From the NCBI GenBank assembly GCA_028284845.1, contig JANQQY010000172.1, forward strand, positions 1 to 44,775: a stretch of 44,775 bases of DNA, given 5' to 3'. Within the stretch, counting starts at the first letter, position 1; the number at the start of each line of letters is the position of its first letter. This DNA comes from Spirochaetales bacterium. GTDB lineage: Bacteria > Spirochaetota > Spirochaetia > DSM-27196 > SLST01. The notes under the pieces were generated by a model, which was not told the origin of the DNA, did not search any database, and was given only the letters and a program-made list of their open reading frames with translations. Shown here piece after piece: positions 7,824-15,858 of the stretch. A program made the position numbers and the translations under genes.

Positions 7824-8573
7824 TTGCGATCCTCGACGACTCGGATTCTTACAGCCCTGGCGCTGGCACTGCTTGCGGCGCCTGGGCTCCTTGGCTTCAG
7901 TTTTGAGCCCATAACGCAGGACTTTGCGCCTTCCGGTGAGGGGGCGAATCACGTCTTCCGCGTGGTCAACACGACTGCCGATCGGATTGCCGTTCGCGTA
8001 TCGGTTCGGCCACGAAGGATCGAGCCGAACGGAGAAGAGATCCAGGGAAAAGAATCCGACGAGTTCGTTGTCTACCCGCGGCAGATGCTCCTTGACCCGG
8101 GTGAGAGGCGGAGCGTTCGTGTCGCGTGGAGAGGGACCGATTCCCCCGAGCGGGAGCTCTCGTTCCGCATCATCGCCGAGCAGCTTCCCGTCAATGTTGA
8201 CGAGGCTCCGGCGACTCAGGGCGGCGGAATCGTCCTCACCTATCGGTATGAAGGAAGCCTCTACGTCGTGCCACCGGGCGCTTCGCCGCAGATTCAACTG
8301 GAAACGGTGGAGTCCGCATTCTTCAACGGTCAACCCGCGCTGGGCATCACCGTCCGCAATGACGGGACGAGACATCGACTGCTCTCTAACGCGCGTGTCG
8401 AAATCTCCTCGCAGCCCGGCGGAGACCCGGTTGTGACGCTTGGACCGGAGGCGCTTCCCGGCATGAACGGCGAAAACATGCTGGCAGGCTCCACTCGTGA
8501 CTTCTATGTTCCGCTGCCGGCGGAGCTACCCGACGGATCGCTGTACGGAAGGATCGTACTCGACGAAGAGTAA
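7824..8573 (+). CDS. Periplasmic pilus-assembly chaperone (PapD-like)
   Basis: Predicted periplasmic chaperone of 249 aa that would donate a beta strand to unfolded pilins. Seen: hydrophobic signal sequence (about residues 8-24), an N-terminal Ig-like domain opening FSFEPITQDFAPSGEGANHVFRV, and the conserved chaperone block FVVYPRQMLLDPGERRSVRVAWRG, followed by SFRIIAEQLPV, all matching the FimC/PapD N-domain; a second beta domain follows (about 145-249). The start is TTG at 7824, seven bases after the pilin stop, with no clear Shine-Dalgarno, so it probably depends on coupling with the upstream gene. The basic residues expected to anchor the pilin C-terminus are present in the first strands. 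Confidence 0.85.
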   Translation: MRSSTTRILTALALALLAAPGLLGFSFEPITQDFAPSGEGANHVFRVVNTTADRIAVRVSVRPRRIEPNGEEIQGKESDEFVVYPRQMLLDPGERRSVRVAWRGTDSPERELSFRIIAEQLPVNVDEAPATQGGGIVLTYRYEGSLYVVPPGASPQIQLETVESAFFNGQPALGITVRNDGTRHRLLSNARVEISSQPGGDPVVTLGPEALPGMNGENMLAGSTRDFYVPLPAELPDGSLYGRIVLDEE

Positions 8574-8575
8574 GT

Positions 8576-10924
8576 ATGCGGCACCGGCTCGCGCTCCTGC
8601 TTCTCGCAGCAACACTTCTTCCGCTCAGCGCCCAATCGACAGCCGATACGTTGCCAGCGCCCCTTCTCCTTGACGACGAGTATGTTGCGGATGCCTCCGT
8701 CACGATCGTGAACGATACCGATGTTGTCCTGAACCCCCTGGAGATCATCGAGCTTCTCTCGAGCGTTCTGAATGATCGCTTGCTCAGAGATGCCGACGGC
8801 CTCTTCCGGGAAGGCGAGCTGACCCAACCTGATGCTCTTGATCCGCTTGGCATCCAGATACGGTTCGACTGGGACGAGCTTGCCTTGATCGCGACCGTCC
8901 CACCGTTGGCCCGGCGGCCGGAGCGGATCTCGCTCCGTGGACGCCCGCCGGTCCCCCAGGGAACTCCGGTGAGTCCTGCGCCGTTCAGCATCATCGCCAA
9001 CCTCGATCTCTGGTCTCGCTACACCTACGAGAGCGCGCTCTTTGAGATTGCCCTGACGCCCGACCTGGCCGCCTCCATCTACGGTGCGGTCGTCGAGGTT
9101 CGAAGCGGGATTCGGACCGGCGACGCCCCCTTCTTCGTTGATCACGCTCGAGCCTCGTGGGACTTCGCCTCGATTGGCTACCGTATTCAGGGTGGTGATC
9201 TTGTCTACCGGGGCAGTCAGCTGCAGAATGCTACGCGCCTCACCGGCGTCGGCTTCTTTCAAGAGGACTCCATCGCGCTCCCGGGCAACGCCGTCTCCGA
9301 CGTTATAGAACGCTTCTACCTCGCCGAGGATGCGAGCGTCTCGGTTTTTGTGAACGAGTCGCGGGTTCATCGGCGAACTCTCGACGCGGGGAACTACGAA
9401 CTGAGCGACCTTCCGCTGGGAGACGGGATCAACACGATCCTGGTCGTGTGGGAAGACACCGAAGAGCGGCTTGTCGAGTTGGTCATTCCCTACGATAGCG
9501 AACTGCTGGATGCGGGCGAGTTTGACGCCGGCGTTGCTCTGGCAATCGCCGAGCTACAGTTCGCGCGTCCGGTCATCGTTGGATATCAGTACTACGGCCT
9601 CACGCCTCAGCTGACCATCGGATCTCGCCAGGGAATAGAGCTTCTCGACCTTCAGGTCGACGCCGGGCTCAATGCGACGCTCGCCACGCGTGCAGGATCG
9701 TTTATTCTGGAACCCAGCCTTGGATTTGGGCCGCAGTCGAGACTCGTTCTTGATATCCCGTTGCGGTACTCATTTCTCAACTCGAGTCCCTCCTCGTACC
9801 TCAGCTTCGGCCTCTCAGGCGCGTATCGCTCGGCCCGTGCACAAGATGGGGCGACGACCACCCACACCGTTTCCGCCAACGGTTACGTGAACTTCGCCCT
9901 CCCTGATGGATTCTCTGTGACGCCTCGACTCTCCTACGTCTACGGGCAGCTTGATAGTCCGCACGTCGTTGAGGGGCGAGTAGCGCTTCGTCGGTCACTT
10001 CGTGGTGGGTCGACCGTCTCCGCGGATCTGGGACTTCGATGGGATAGCGAGCCCTCGTTCTTGGCACGCGTGACGTATTCGGCCTCTTTTCCGGACGCTC
10101 AGCAGAATCTATTCTTGCAGCAGGATCTTGAGGCGCAGGAGCTGACTGCGTACTGGAGTCGGTATGCCGGTGAGTCGGCGCAAGACATCGACTACAGCGT
10201 CTCCGCCAAGGTGCCTGTTGATTTTGCTGAGGTCATGAACGTGAGCGGCAGAGTTGGATACATCAGCCCGTGGTTTCGAGGCAGCCTTTCGCACGGACTT
10301 ACCGGGATCGTCGAGGCTTCTGACCTTCGAAACAGCACCTCGGTTTCTGCGCAGACCGCGCTTGTCTATGCAGACGACACCTTTGGCGTGAGTCTTCCGG
10401 TAAACGACTCATTTGTGATCGTCGTTCCCGGCGAGACACTCGCCGATCAGCCCGTCCTCGTCTCCAGGTCAGGAGCACGCGCTGATCTCACGCTCGACGG
10501 CTCAAGCGGAGTCATGGGCGATCTGAGTTCGTACTCTCCCGTCGCGATTCGCGTCCAGCCCGAGGAGATCCTCTTAGGTCTCGAACAGAGCGAGCTCGTC
10601 TACGTCGTGGATCCGGGCTATCGCTCGGGCACGGTCATCCGTGCCGAACCGACGCGCAACATCTACGCCGGCGGAGTTCTGCTTGACGAGAACGATGAGC
10701 CGATCGTCTACGCGCTCGGTCGTTACGAATCCGACCTTGAAGACTCGGGCGAATTCTTCACCGACGAGGGCGGATACTTTGAGATCTACGGCCTTGGGCC
10801 AGGTCGGTACACGCTTTTGATCTCGAACGGCGCTGAGTATCGCTTTGCCGTCACGATCCCACCGGAGGCGAACGAGTACGTCGACCTAGGCGAAATCTCC
10901 CCGGCGGCAGGAGCGTCGCAATGA
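8576..10924 (+). CDS. Outer-membrane fimbrial usher
   Basis: Predicted outer-membrane assembly platform of 782 aa, near the usual size for compact (archaic-type) ushers. Seen: cleavable signal (ends LSAQS), an N-terminal domain with LDVLLNG-like organisation (LLDDEYVADASVTIVNDTDVVLNP), a long central stretch of alternating amphipathic strands with aromatic girdles, the usher-like plug region (FVNESRVHRRTLDAGNYELSDLPLGDGINTILVVWED), and C-terminal Ig-like domains (GGVLLDENDEPIVYALGRYES... GGYFEIYGLGPGRYTLLI). ATG lies two bases after the chaperone stop. Its last four bases overlap the next start (ATGA). Family assignment rests on the plug and C-terminal motifs plus gene context. Confidence 0.87.
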   Translation: MRHRLALLLLAATLLPLSAQSTADTLPAPLLLDDEYVADASVTIVNDTDVVLNPLEIIELLSSVLNDRLLRDADGLFREGELTQPDALDPLGIQIRFDWDELALIATVPPLARRPERISLRGRPPVPQGTPVSPAPFSIIANLDLWSRYTYESALFEIALTPDLAASIYGAVVEVRSGIRTGDAPFFVDHARASWDFASIGYRIQGGDLVYRGSQLQNATRLTGVGFFQEDSIALPGNAVSDVIERFYLAEDASVSVFVNESRVHRRTLDAGNYELSDLPLGDGINTILVVWEDTEERLVELVIPYDSELLDAGEFDAGVALAIAELQFARPVIVGYQYYGLTPQLTIGSRQGIELLDLQVDAGLNATLATRAGSFILEPSLGFGPQSRLVLDIPLRYSFLNSSPSSYLSFGLSGAYRSARAQDGATTTHTVSANGYVNFALPDGFSVTPRLSYVYGQLDSPHVVEGRVALRRSLRGGSTVSADLGLRWDSEPSFLARVTYSASFPDAQQNLFLQQDLEAQELTAYWSRYAGESAQDIDYSVSAKVPVDFAEVMNVSGRVGYISPWFRGSLSHGLTGIVEASDLRNSTSVSAQTALVYADDTFGVSLPVNDSFVIVVPGETLADQPVLVSRSGARADLTLDGSSGVMGDLSSYSPVAIRVQPEEILLGLEQSELVYVVDPGYRSGTVIRAEPTRNIYAGGVLLDENDEPIVYALGRYESDLEDSGEFFTDEGGYFEIYGLGPGRYTLLISNGAEYRFAVTIPPEANEYVDLGEISPAAGASQ

Positions 10925-11871
10925 GAGGGAAGGCGAGGGCAGCGGCGTTCGTATGCATGATCGTAGCATCCTCAGGACTCCACGCCGCCGACATCTTCCG
11001 GTTCTACGCGCCACCCGGAGGTGTCTATGGCAATGCGGCTTTCGAGCGCGATGAGACGATCACCGTCTCAGTGACGATCGAGCACGAAGGCGTCGCGATT
11101 TCCGATTGGTTTCTGGCAATCACCACAGGCGGCGCCGGCTCATTCGAACCTCGCGAGATGTCCCAGAGCACCGACACGCTTGAGTATCAGATCTATGGGA
11201 GCACGCCGCCGTCGGCAGATATTCTCAAGGCTCCACCGGATGTTCTCACCGCCGCCAACGTCGTAACTTCGGGAGACTTCGCCTCCGTCGCCGCCACGAC
11301 GGAACGAGTCGCGTTCACGCTCTACTTCTCCATACCGTCGGCACAGTTCGTCCCATCGGGCGAGTACACGGACACCGTCTCGCTCGAACTCTATACCGGC
11401 GAGTTTGGTTCTCCGGGGACCCACGTTCTCGTTGACACCGTGGATGTCACCGTCACCGGCCGAATGGCTCAGATCGTCGACCTCTACGCAGATCGAGAGC
11501 CCGGGATCCGCTCGCTCGACCTGACGGCGACAGCCACTAACTTCCTGATCGCGACCGTCTTTGAACGAAGCAACTCGTTCACCGGCTACACCGTGACGGT
11601 GCAGAGCGTCAATCTGGCTGCAGACCTCTCCGGCGCTACCGGCCCCTTCTTTGCGCACACCACAGCATCCGACACACTCGACTATTCCCTTACCTACGGC
11701 GGCGCACCGGTCGCCGGATGGGCCGGTGGTTCTGCGACGTTGACCGACTCAGCGGCCACCACCGCGCCGGAGTGGATCGACCGCGAACTCCGGATCTCGT
11801 ACAGCGGCTCTTCCACGCTCGCGGCGGGCGACTATGAGGACAGGCTCGTCATCACGATTACGGCGAAGTAA
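10921..11871 (+). CDS. Two-domain secreted pilin-like protein, probable pilus tip subunit
   Basis: Secreted protein of 316 aa, last gene of the chaperone-usher operon, starting inside the usher stop codon (ATGA). Seen: signal peptide ending GLHAAD, then two successive beta-rich units. Unit one (about 25-180) contains SGEYTDTVSLELYTG and VDTVDVTVTG; unit two (about 185-316) ends AAGDYEDRLVITITAK, very like the end of the major pilin (AGYYSDQLTIVLRAK). A two-domain subunit at the end of such operons is usually the adhesive tip, so that is the inferred role. No binding specificity can be read from the sequence. A short minor pilin is the alternative. Confidence 0.68.
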   Translation: MRGKARAAAFVCMIVASSGLHAADIFRFYAPPGGVYGNAAFERDETITVSVTIEHEGVAISDWFLAITTGGAGSFEPREMSQSTDTLEYQIYGSTPPSADILKAPPDVLTAANVVTSGDFASVAATTERVAFTLYFSIPSAQFVPSGEYTDTVSLELYTGEFGSPGTHVLVDTVDVTVTGRMAQIVDLYADREPGIRSLDLTATATNFLIATVFERSNSFTGYTVTVQSVNLAADLSGATGPFFAHTTASDTLDYSLTYGGAPVAGWAGGSATLTDSAATTAPEWIDRELRISYSGSSTLAAGDYEDRLVITITAK

Positions 11872-11968
11872 GTGAAGCGTCACTACGCAAAGAACCGCAG
11901 AGGATCTGGATTCCGCGCGTGCGCGACGGGGTGGGCCTGTGCGTCAACGGGTTCCGGACCCGATCCCG

Positions 11969-13105
11969 CTATCGTTCCTCCATCGGGACCAGGCGGCGCT
12001 GCTCGTGGCCGACATATTGCGCCTTGGGGCGGTAGATCCGGTTGTCCACGCGCTGCTCGAGGATGTGGCTGAGCCACCCCGAGACGCGTGCCATGGCGAA
12101 GATGGGAGTGAAGAGCTTCGTTGGGATCCCCAGAACCCGATAGACGGCGCCGGAGAAGAAGTCGACGTTTGGATAGATCGGCTTCCCCTTCTCTTCCATC
12201 CGCTCGCGGAAGGTCGTCTCGACCTCCTTCAGAATCTCGTAGTACTTCCAGTCGCTCTTCTTCTCGCTCAGGTCCTTCAGGTACTCTTCCATCACGAAGC
12301 TTCGTGGGTCCTTTGCTCGGTAGACGCGGTGACCCATACCCATGACCTTCTGCTTCTTGTCGAGTGCCGTATGGACCCAATCACGCGCCGCATCTTTGCT
12401 TCCAATCGAATCGACCATCTCCATGACTTTCTCATTCGCGCCGCCGTGGAGGCTCCCGTAAAGAGATCCAACGGCAGCTGATATTGAGCAGTAGCAGGTC
12501 GACATGGTGCTCGCGACCACACGTGCGGTGAAGGTGCTCGCGTTGAAGCTGTGCTCGGCATGAAGGATGAGCGCCTTGTCCATGACTTCGCCCTCGAAGG
12601 GATCCGGTTCTTCACCCCGCAGCATATAGAGGAAGTTCGCACCATGAGAGAGGTCCTTCCGTGGCGGGAGATACTCCTTGCCCTCCTGAAATCGCTGGTA
12701 GGTTGCGACGACGGTTGCGATCTCTGCGATCTGGTGCAGCGTATCGCGGCAGTTGCAATGAGGTCCGTGGTGAATACGGTGTTCCACGTAGCTTGAGAGG
12801 TAGGAGACCACCGATTGGAGAAGCTCCATGGGATGGGCATCTTTCGGAAAGTCGCGAATCATGTGAATGACCGGTTCCGGGAGGTCGCGCGCGTTTCGCA
12901 TCTTCGCGGAGAAGACGGAGAGCTGTTCTCGCGTGGGTAGCTCTCCGTAGAGCAAGAGGTATGTCACCTCCTCAAAGGTGCAATGCTCGACCAGATCGGT
13001 GATCGTGTAGCCCATGTAGTAGAGCTGACCGGCTTCTCCATCTATTCGGCAGATCTTGCTCTCCGCCGCGACTACGCCTTCAAGTCCCTTCGCAAACTCA
13101 GCCAT
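11969..13105 (-). CDS. gltA: Citrate synthase
   Basis: Condenses acetyl-CoA and oxaloacetate to citrate. The 378-aa length and sequence fit the short (Gram-positive/archaeal-type, about 370 aa) citrate/2-methylcitrate synthase group rather than the long NADH-regulated type. Seen: opening GLEGVVAAESKICRIDGEAGQLYYMGY, HAEHSFNASTF, the catalytic His region SLYGSLHGGANEKV, MGMGHRVYRAKDPR and the catalytic Asp region YPNVDFFSG. The end RLVPMEER is typical. The ATG has an AAGGAG site. It is the last gene of the sucA-sucB-lpd operon, 14 bp after lpd, which favours citrate synthase over 2-methylcitrate synthase. It converges on the pilus operon across a 97-bp gap in which I see no clear terminator. 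Confidence 0.93.
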   Translation of the reverse strand: MAEFAKGLEGVVAAESKICRIDGEAGQLYYMGYTITDLVEHCTFEEVTYLLLYGELPTREQLSVFSAKMRNARDLPEPVIHMIRDFPKDAHPMELLQSVVSYLSSYVEHRIHHGPHCNCRDTLHQIAEIATVVATYQRFQEGKEYLPPRKDLSHGANFLYMLRGEEPDPFEGEVMDKALILHAEHSFNASTFTARVVASTMSTCYCSISAAVGSLYGSLHGGANEKVMEMVDSIGSKDAARDWVHTALDKKQKVMGMGHRVYRAKDPRSFVMEEYLKDLSEKKSDWKYYEILKEVETTFRERMEEKGKPIYPNVDFFSGAVYRVLGIPTKLFTPIFAMARVSGWLSHILEQRVDNRIYRPKAQYVGHEQRRLVPMEER

Positions 13106-13119
13106 CGTGTCTCCTTCGC

Positions 13120-14556
13120 TTACAGCGCGTGGATTGCGCGCTTATCTGTTGCCAGGGCGGCCTCTTTGACCGCCTCTGTGAGTGTGGGGTGTGCATGTAC
13201 GGTTCGTGCGATGTCCTCGGCGCTCCCGCCAAACTCCATCACGGCGACGATCTCGCTGATGAGGTCACTCGCCCACGGTCCAACGATCTGGGCTCCAAGT
13301 ACTTGGTCGGTCTCTGCGTCAGCGAGGATCTTTACAAAACCACCGGTCGACGCCATTGCAACCGCGCGTCCGTTGCCGCCGAAGTTGAAGCTGCCCTTCT
13401 TGTAGGCGACTCCCGCTTCCTTCAACTCCTCTTCGCTCTTCCCGACCGTCGCAGCTTCCGGCCAGGTGTAGACGACGCCTGGTATGGTGTCGTAGTTCAC
13501 GTGCCCGGCGTGTCCGGCAATGATCTCCGCAACGGCAACGCCCTCGTCTTCTGCTTTGTGCGCGAGCATCGGTCCGTGAACGAGATCGCCAATGGCAAAG
13601 ATGCCTGGGACGGAGGTCTGCAGGTGGTGATCCACCTCTATGCGGCCGCTCTTCTCGTTGAGAGTGATCCCGAGATCATCCAACCCCGCACCATCGTAGT
13701 ATGGCCTGCGGCCGACCGCAACCAAGACTCTCTCGGCCGGGATCGTGAGTTCCTTTCCATCCGGATCCTCTACCGTTACGCCCTTTTTCTTCCCCTTCGC
13801 GAGCCCGGTGACTTTGTGACCAAGCTTGAACTCAAGACCCTGCGAGCCAAGCTCGCGCTTCATCACCTTGGCGACCTGCTTGTCCCATCCTGGGAGGATT
13901 TCGCTCATGATCTCAATGACGGTGACCTTCGCTCCCAGTCTTGCCCAGACGCTTCCAAGCTCCAATCCGATTGCGCCGGCGCCCACGACAACCATCTGTT
14001 TGGGGACCGAGTCGAACTCGAGCGCCTCGGTTGAACTCACCACGTAGTCGCCATCAAAGGGGAGGAAGGGGAGCTCGATGGGGACGCTTCCGGTGGCGAG
14101 GATGATTGAGTCTGCCTCGAGGGTGGTCGCCTTGGAGTCGTCGCCCGCGCCTTCGGCCGCTACTGCTACCTTTCCTGGAGCGACCAGACGTGCGATCCCA
14201 CCGATGACGTCGACCTTTCGGCCCTTCATGAGACCGTTCAGGCCACCGGTCATCTTGTTCACGACGCCCTGCTTGCGCTCGATCATCTTGGGGATGTCGA
14301 GTTGCGGCGTGGCAACCGTGATGCCGTGATCCGCAAATTCGTGAACGGCCTTCGCGTAGAGCTCGCTCGAGTCGAGCAGTGCCTTGGACGGGATGCAGCC
14401 GACGTTCAGGCAGGTGCCTCCCAACAGGGTCTTCCCTTGCGCGTCGGATCGTTTTTCCACAATGCCGGTCTTCAGGCCGAGCTGCGCCGCGCGGAGAGCG
14501 GCGACGTAGCCGCCCGGGCCGGCGCCCAGCACGAGAACATCGTATCGGTCAGCCAA
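13120..14556 (-). CDS. lpdA: Dihydrolipoamide dehydrogenase (E3)
   Basis: FAD enzyme of 478 aa that reoxidises dihydrolipoamide with NAD. Seen: FAD-binding LGAGPGGYVAALRAAQLG at the N-terminus, the redox disulfide GGTCLNVGCIPSK, NAD-binding VVVGAGAIGLELGSVWARLG, the second FAD motif VPGIFAIGDLVHGPMLAHKAEDEG, and the C-terminal His-Glu pair in HAHPTLTEAV. The start is TTG with a good GGAG site six bases upstream. It lies 13 bp after sucB and 14 bp before gltA, so it is the E3 of the 2-oxoglutarate dehydrogenase complex; it could also serve other lipoyl complexes. Confidence 0.97.
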   Translation of the reverse strand: MADRYDVLVLGAGPGGYVAALRAAQLGLKTGIVEKRSDAQGKTLLGGTCLNVGCIPSKALLDSSELYAKAVHEFADHGITVATPQLDIPKMIERKQGVVNKMTGGLNGLMKGRKVDVIGGIARLVAPGKVAVAAEGAGDDSKATTLEADSIILATGSVPIELPFLPFDGDYVVSSTEALEFDSVPKQMVVVGAGAIGLELGSVWARLGAKVTVIEIMSEILPGWDKQVAKVMKRELGSQGLEFKLGHKVTGLAKGKKKGVTVEDPDGKELTIPAERVLVAVGRRPYYDGAGLDDLGITLNEKSGRIEVDHHLQTSVPGIFAIGDLVHGPMLAHKAEDEGVAVAEIIAGHAGHVNYDTIPGVVYTWPEAATVGKSEEELKEAGVAYKKGSFNFGGNGRAVAMASTGGFVKILADAETDQVLGAQIVGPWASDLISEIVAVMEFGGSAEDIARTVHAHPTLTEAVKEAALATDKRAIHAL

Positions 14557-14569
14557 ACTGAACTCCTCT

Positions 14570-15850
14570 CTACAGACCGAGCAGGAGGCGCGTTGGATCC
14601 TCGATCTGGGCCTTGATTCGGCCCAGGAAGAGCACGGCCTCCCTGCCGTCGATCATCCGGTGGTCATAGGTCAGTGCAAGATACATCATTGGTCGGATCT
14701 GGACCTCGTCGCCAATCGCCACCGGCCGCTTCTGGATCGAGTGCATCCCCATGACCGCCGTCTGCGGGGGACTCGGAATGGGCGTGGAGAGGAGGCTGCC
14801 AAAGACGCCGCCGTTACTGATCGTGAATGTCGCGCCGACCATCTCATCGGGTTTTAGACGTCGCTTGTTGGCGCGTTCGCTGAAGTCGATGATCTGCTTC
14901 TCTACGTCGGCGAAGCTCATCATCGCTACGTCCTTGAGCACAGGGGTCAAGAGCCCCTTCTCGCTTGAGAGGGCGACACCAACGTTGACGTAGTCGTTGA
15001 AGAGAACGTCGCTCCCGTCCAAGTAGCCGTTCACCGCCGGGAACTCTTGAAGGGCGATCTGGGCCGCCTTCACAAAGAAGCTCATAAATCCGAGCCGCAC
15101 GCCGTGCTGGTCGGTGAATGTTTCTTTGTACTTCGCCCGGATCCCCATCACGGCGCTCATGTCGACTTCGTTGAAGGTCGTGACATGTGCCGAACTCTGT
15201 CGCGAGTAGACAAGGTTCTCCGCGATCCGCTTTCGAAGGTTGCTCAGGGGTTCCCGTCGTTGTCTCTCGTTCGTCGGCATCGCCGGAGCGCTTAGTGCTG
15301 CAGGCATGGAGCCGGACGAGCCGCTCCCACCGCCGGATTGCCCGCGCGCAGCTTTCTCCGCGTCTGCCTTGGTGATTCGCCCGCCGGGTCCCGTGCCTTT
15401 GATCGTGGACGCGTTGAGTCCGTGATCCTCCACGACTCGTCGTGCCGCCGGGGAGAGCTGGTCGGCGGGTGCCGGAGATTTTATACTCGCCGCTGCCGCC
15501 GGAGCGTCCGCCGGCTCGGGCTCAGGCGGCGGGCTCGCGACTGGCTCCGCAGGCTTCTTTGTGTCTGCCGTGGATTCCGGTTCGGCCGAAGGCGTGGGTG
15601 CCTTTGCAGCCGCACCATCAGAATCGATCTGTCCAACAACCTGCCCAACCTCGACTTCATCACCCTCCGCTGCGCCATGATGGAGGACGCCGCTTGATGG
15701 GCTTGGAACGCCAAGGGTTGCCTTGTCGGTCTCGAGTTCGAAGATCTCCTCACCCTCGCTTACTGATGAGCCGTCTTCCTTGAGCCACGCCGCGAGGATG
15801 CCGCTCGAAACAGACTCACCGATCTCCGGAACCGGGATGTCACTCTTCAT
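14570..15850 (-). CDS. sucB: Dihydrolipoyllysine-residue succinyltransferase (E2 of 2-oxoglutarate dehydrogenase)
   Basis: Core E2 of 426 aa that moves the succinyl group from lipoamide to CoA. Seen: a lipoyl domain (residues about 1-75) with the lipoylated Lys in ELETDKATL, an Ala/Pro/Glu-rich linker, an E3/E1-binding domain (SPAARRVVEDHGLNASTIKGTGPGGRITKAD), a second linker, and a catalytic domain ending TYDHRMIDGREAVLFLGRIK with the active His and Asp. The frame is open further upstream, but the first 29 codons would overlap sucA; the ATG at 15850 with AGGTGG five bases upstream matches the canonical E2 start. It follows sucA by eight bases. Confidence 0.96.
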   Translation of the reverse strand: MKSDIPVPEIGESVSSGILAAWLKEDGSSVSEGEEIFELETDKATLGVPSPSSGVLHHGAAEGDEVEVGQVVGQIDSDGAAAKAPTPSAEPESTADTKKPAEPVASPPPEPEPADAPAAAASIKSPAPADQLSPAARRVVEDHGLNASTIKGTGPGGRITKADAEKAARGQSGGGSGSSGSMPAALSAPAMPTNERQRREPLSNLRKRIAENLVYSRQSSAHVTTFNEVDMSAVMGIRAKYKETFTDQHGVRLGFMSFFVKAAQIALQEFPAVNGYLDGSDVLFNDYVNVGVALSSEKGLLTPVLKDVAMMSFADVEKQIIDFSERANKRRLKPDEMVGATFTISNGGVFGSLLSTPIPSPPQTAVMGMHSIQKRPVAIGDEVQIRPMMYLALTYDHRMIDGREAVLFLGRIKAQIEDPTRLLLGL

Positions 15851-15858
15851 GTTGCCAC

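Noticed and set aside
11872..12072. Short plus-strand frame after the pilus operon (starting GTGAAGCG)
   Set aside because: Most of it is antisense to the citrate synthase C-terminus, and there is no ribosome site or recognisable sequence.
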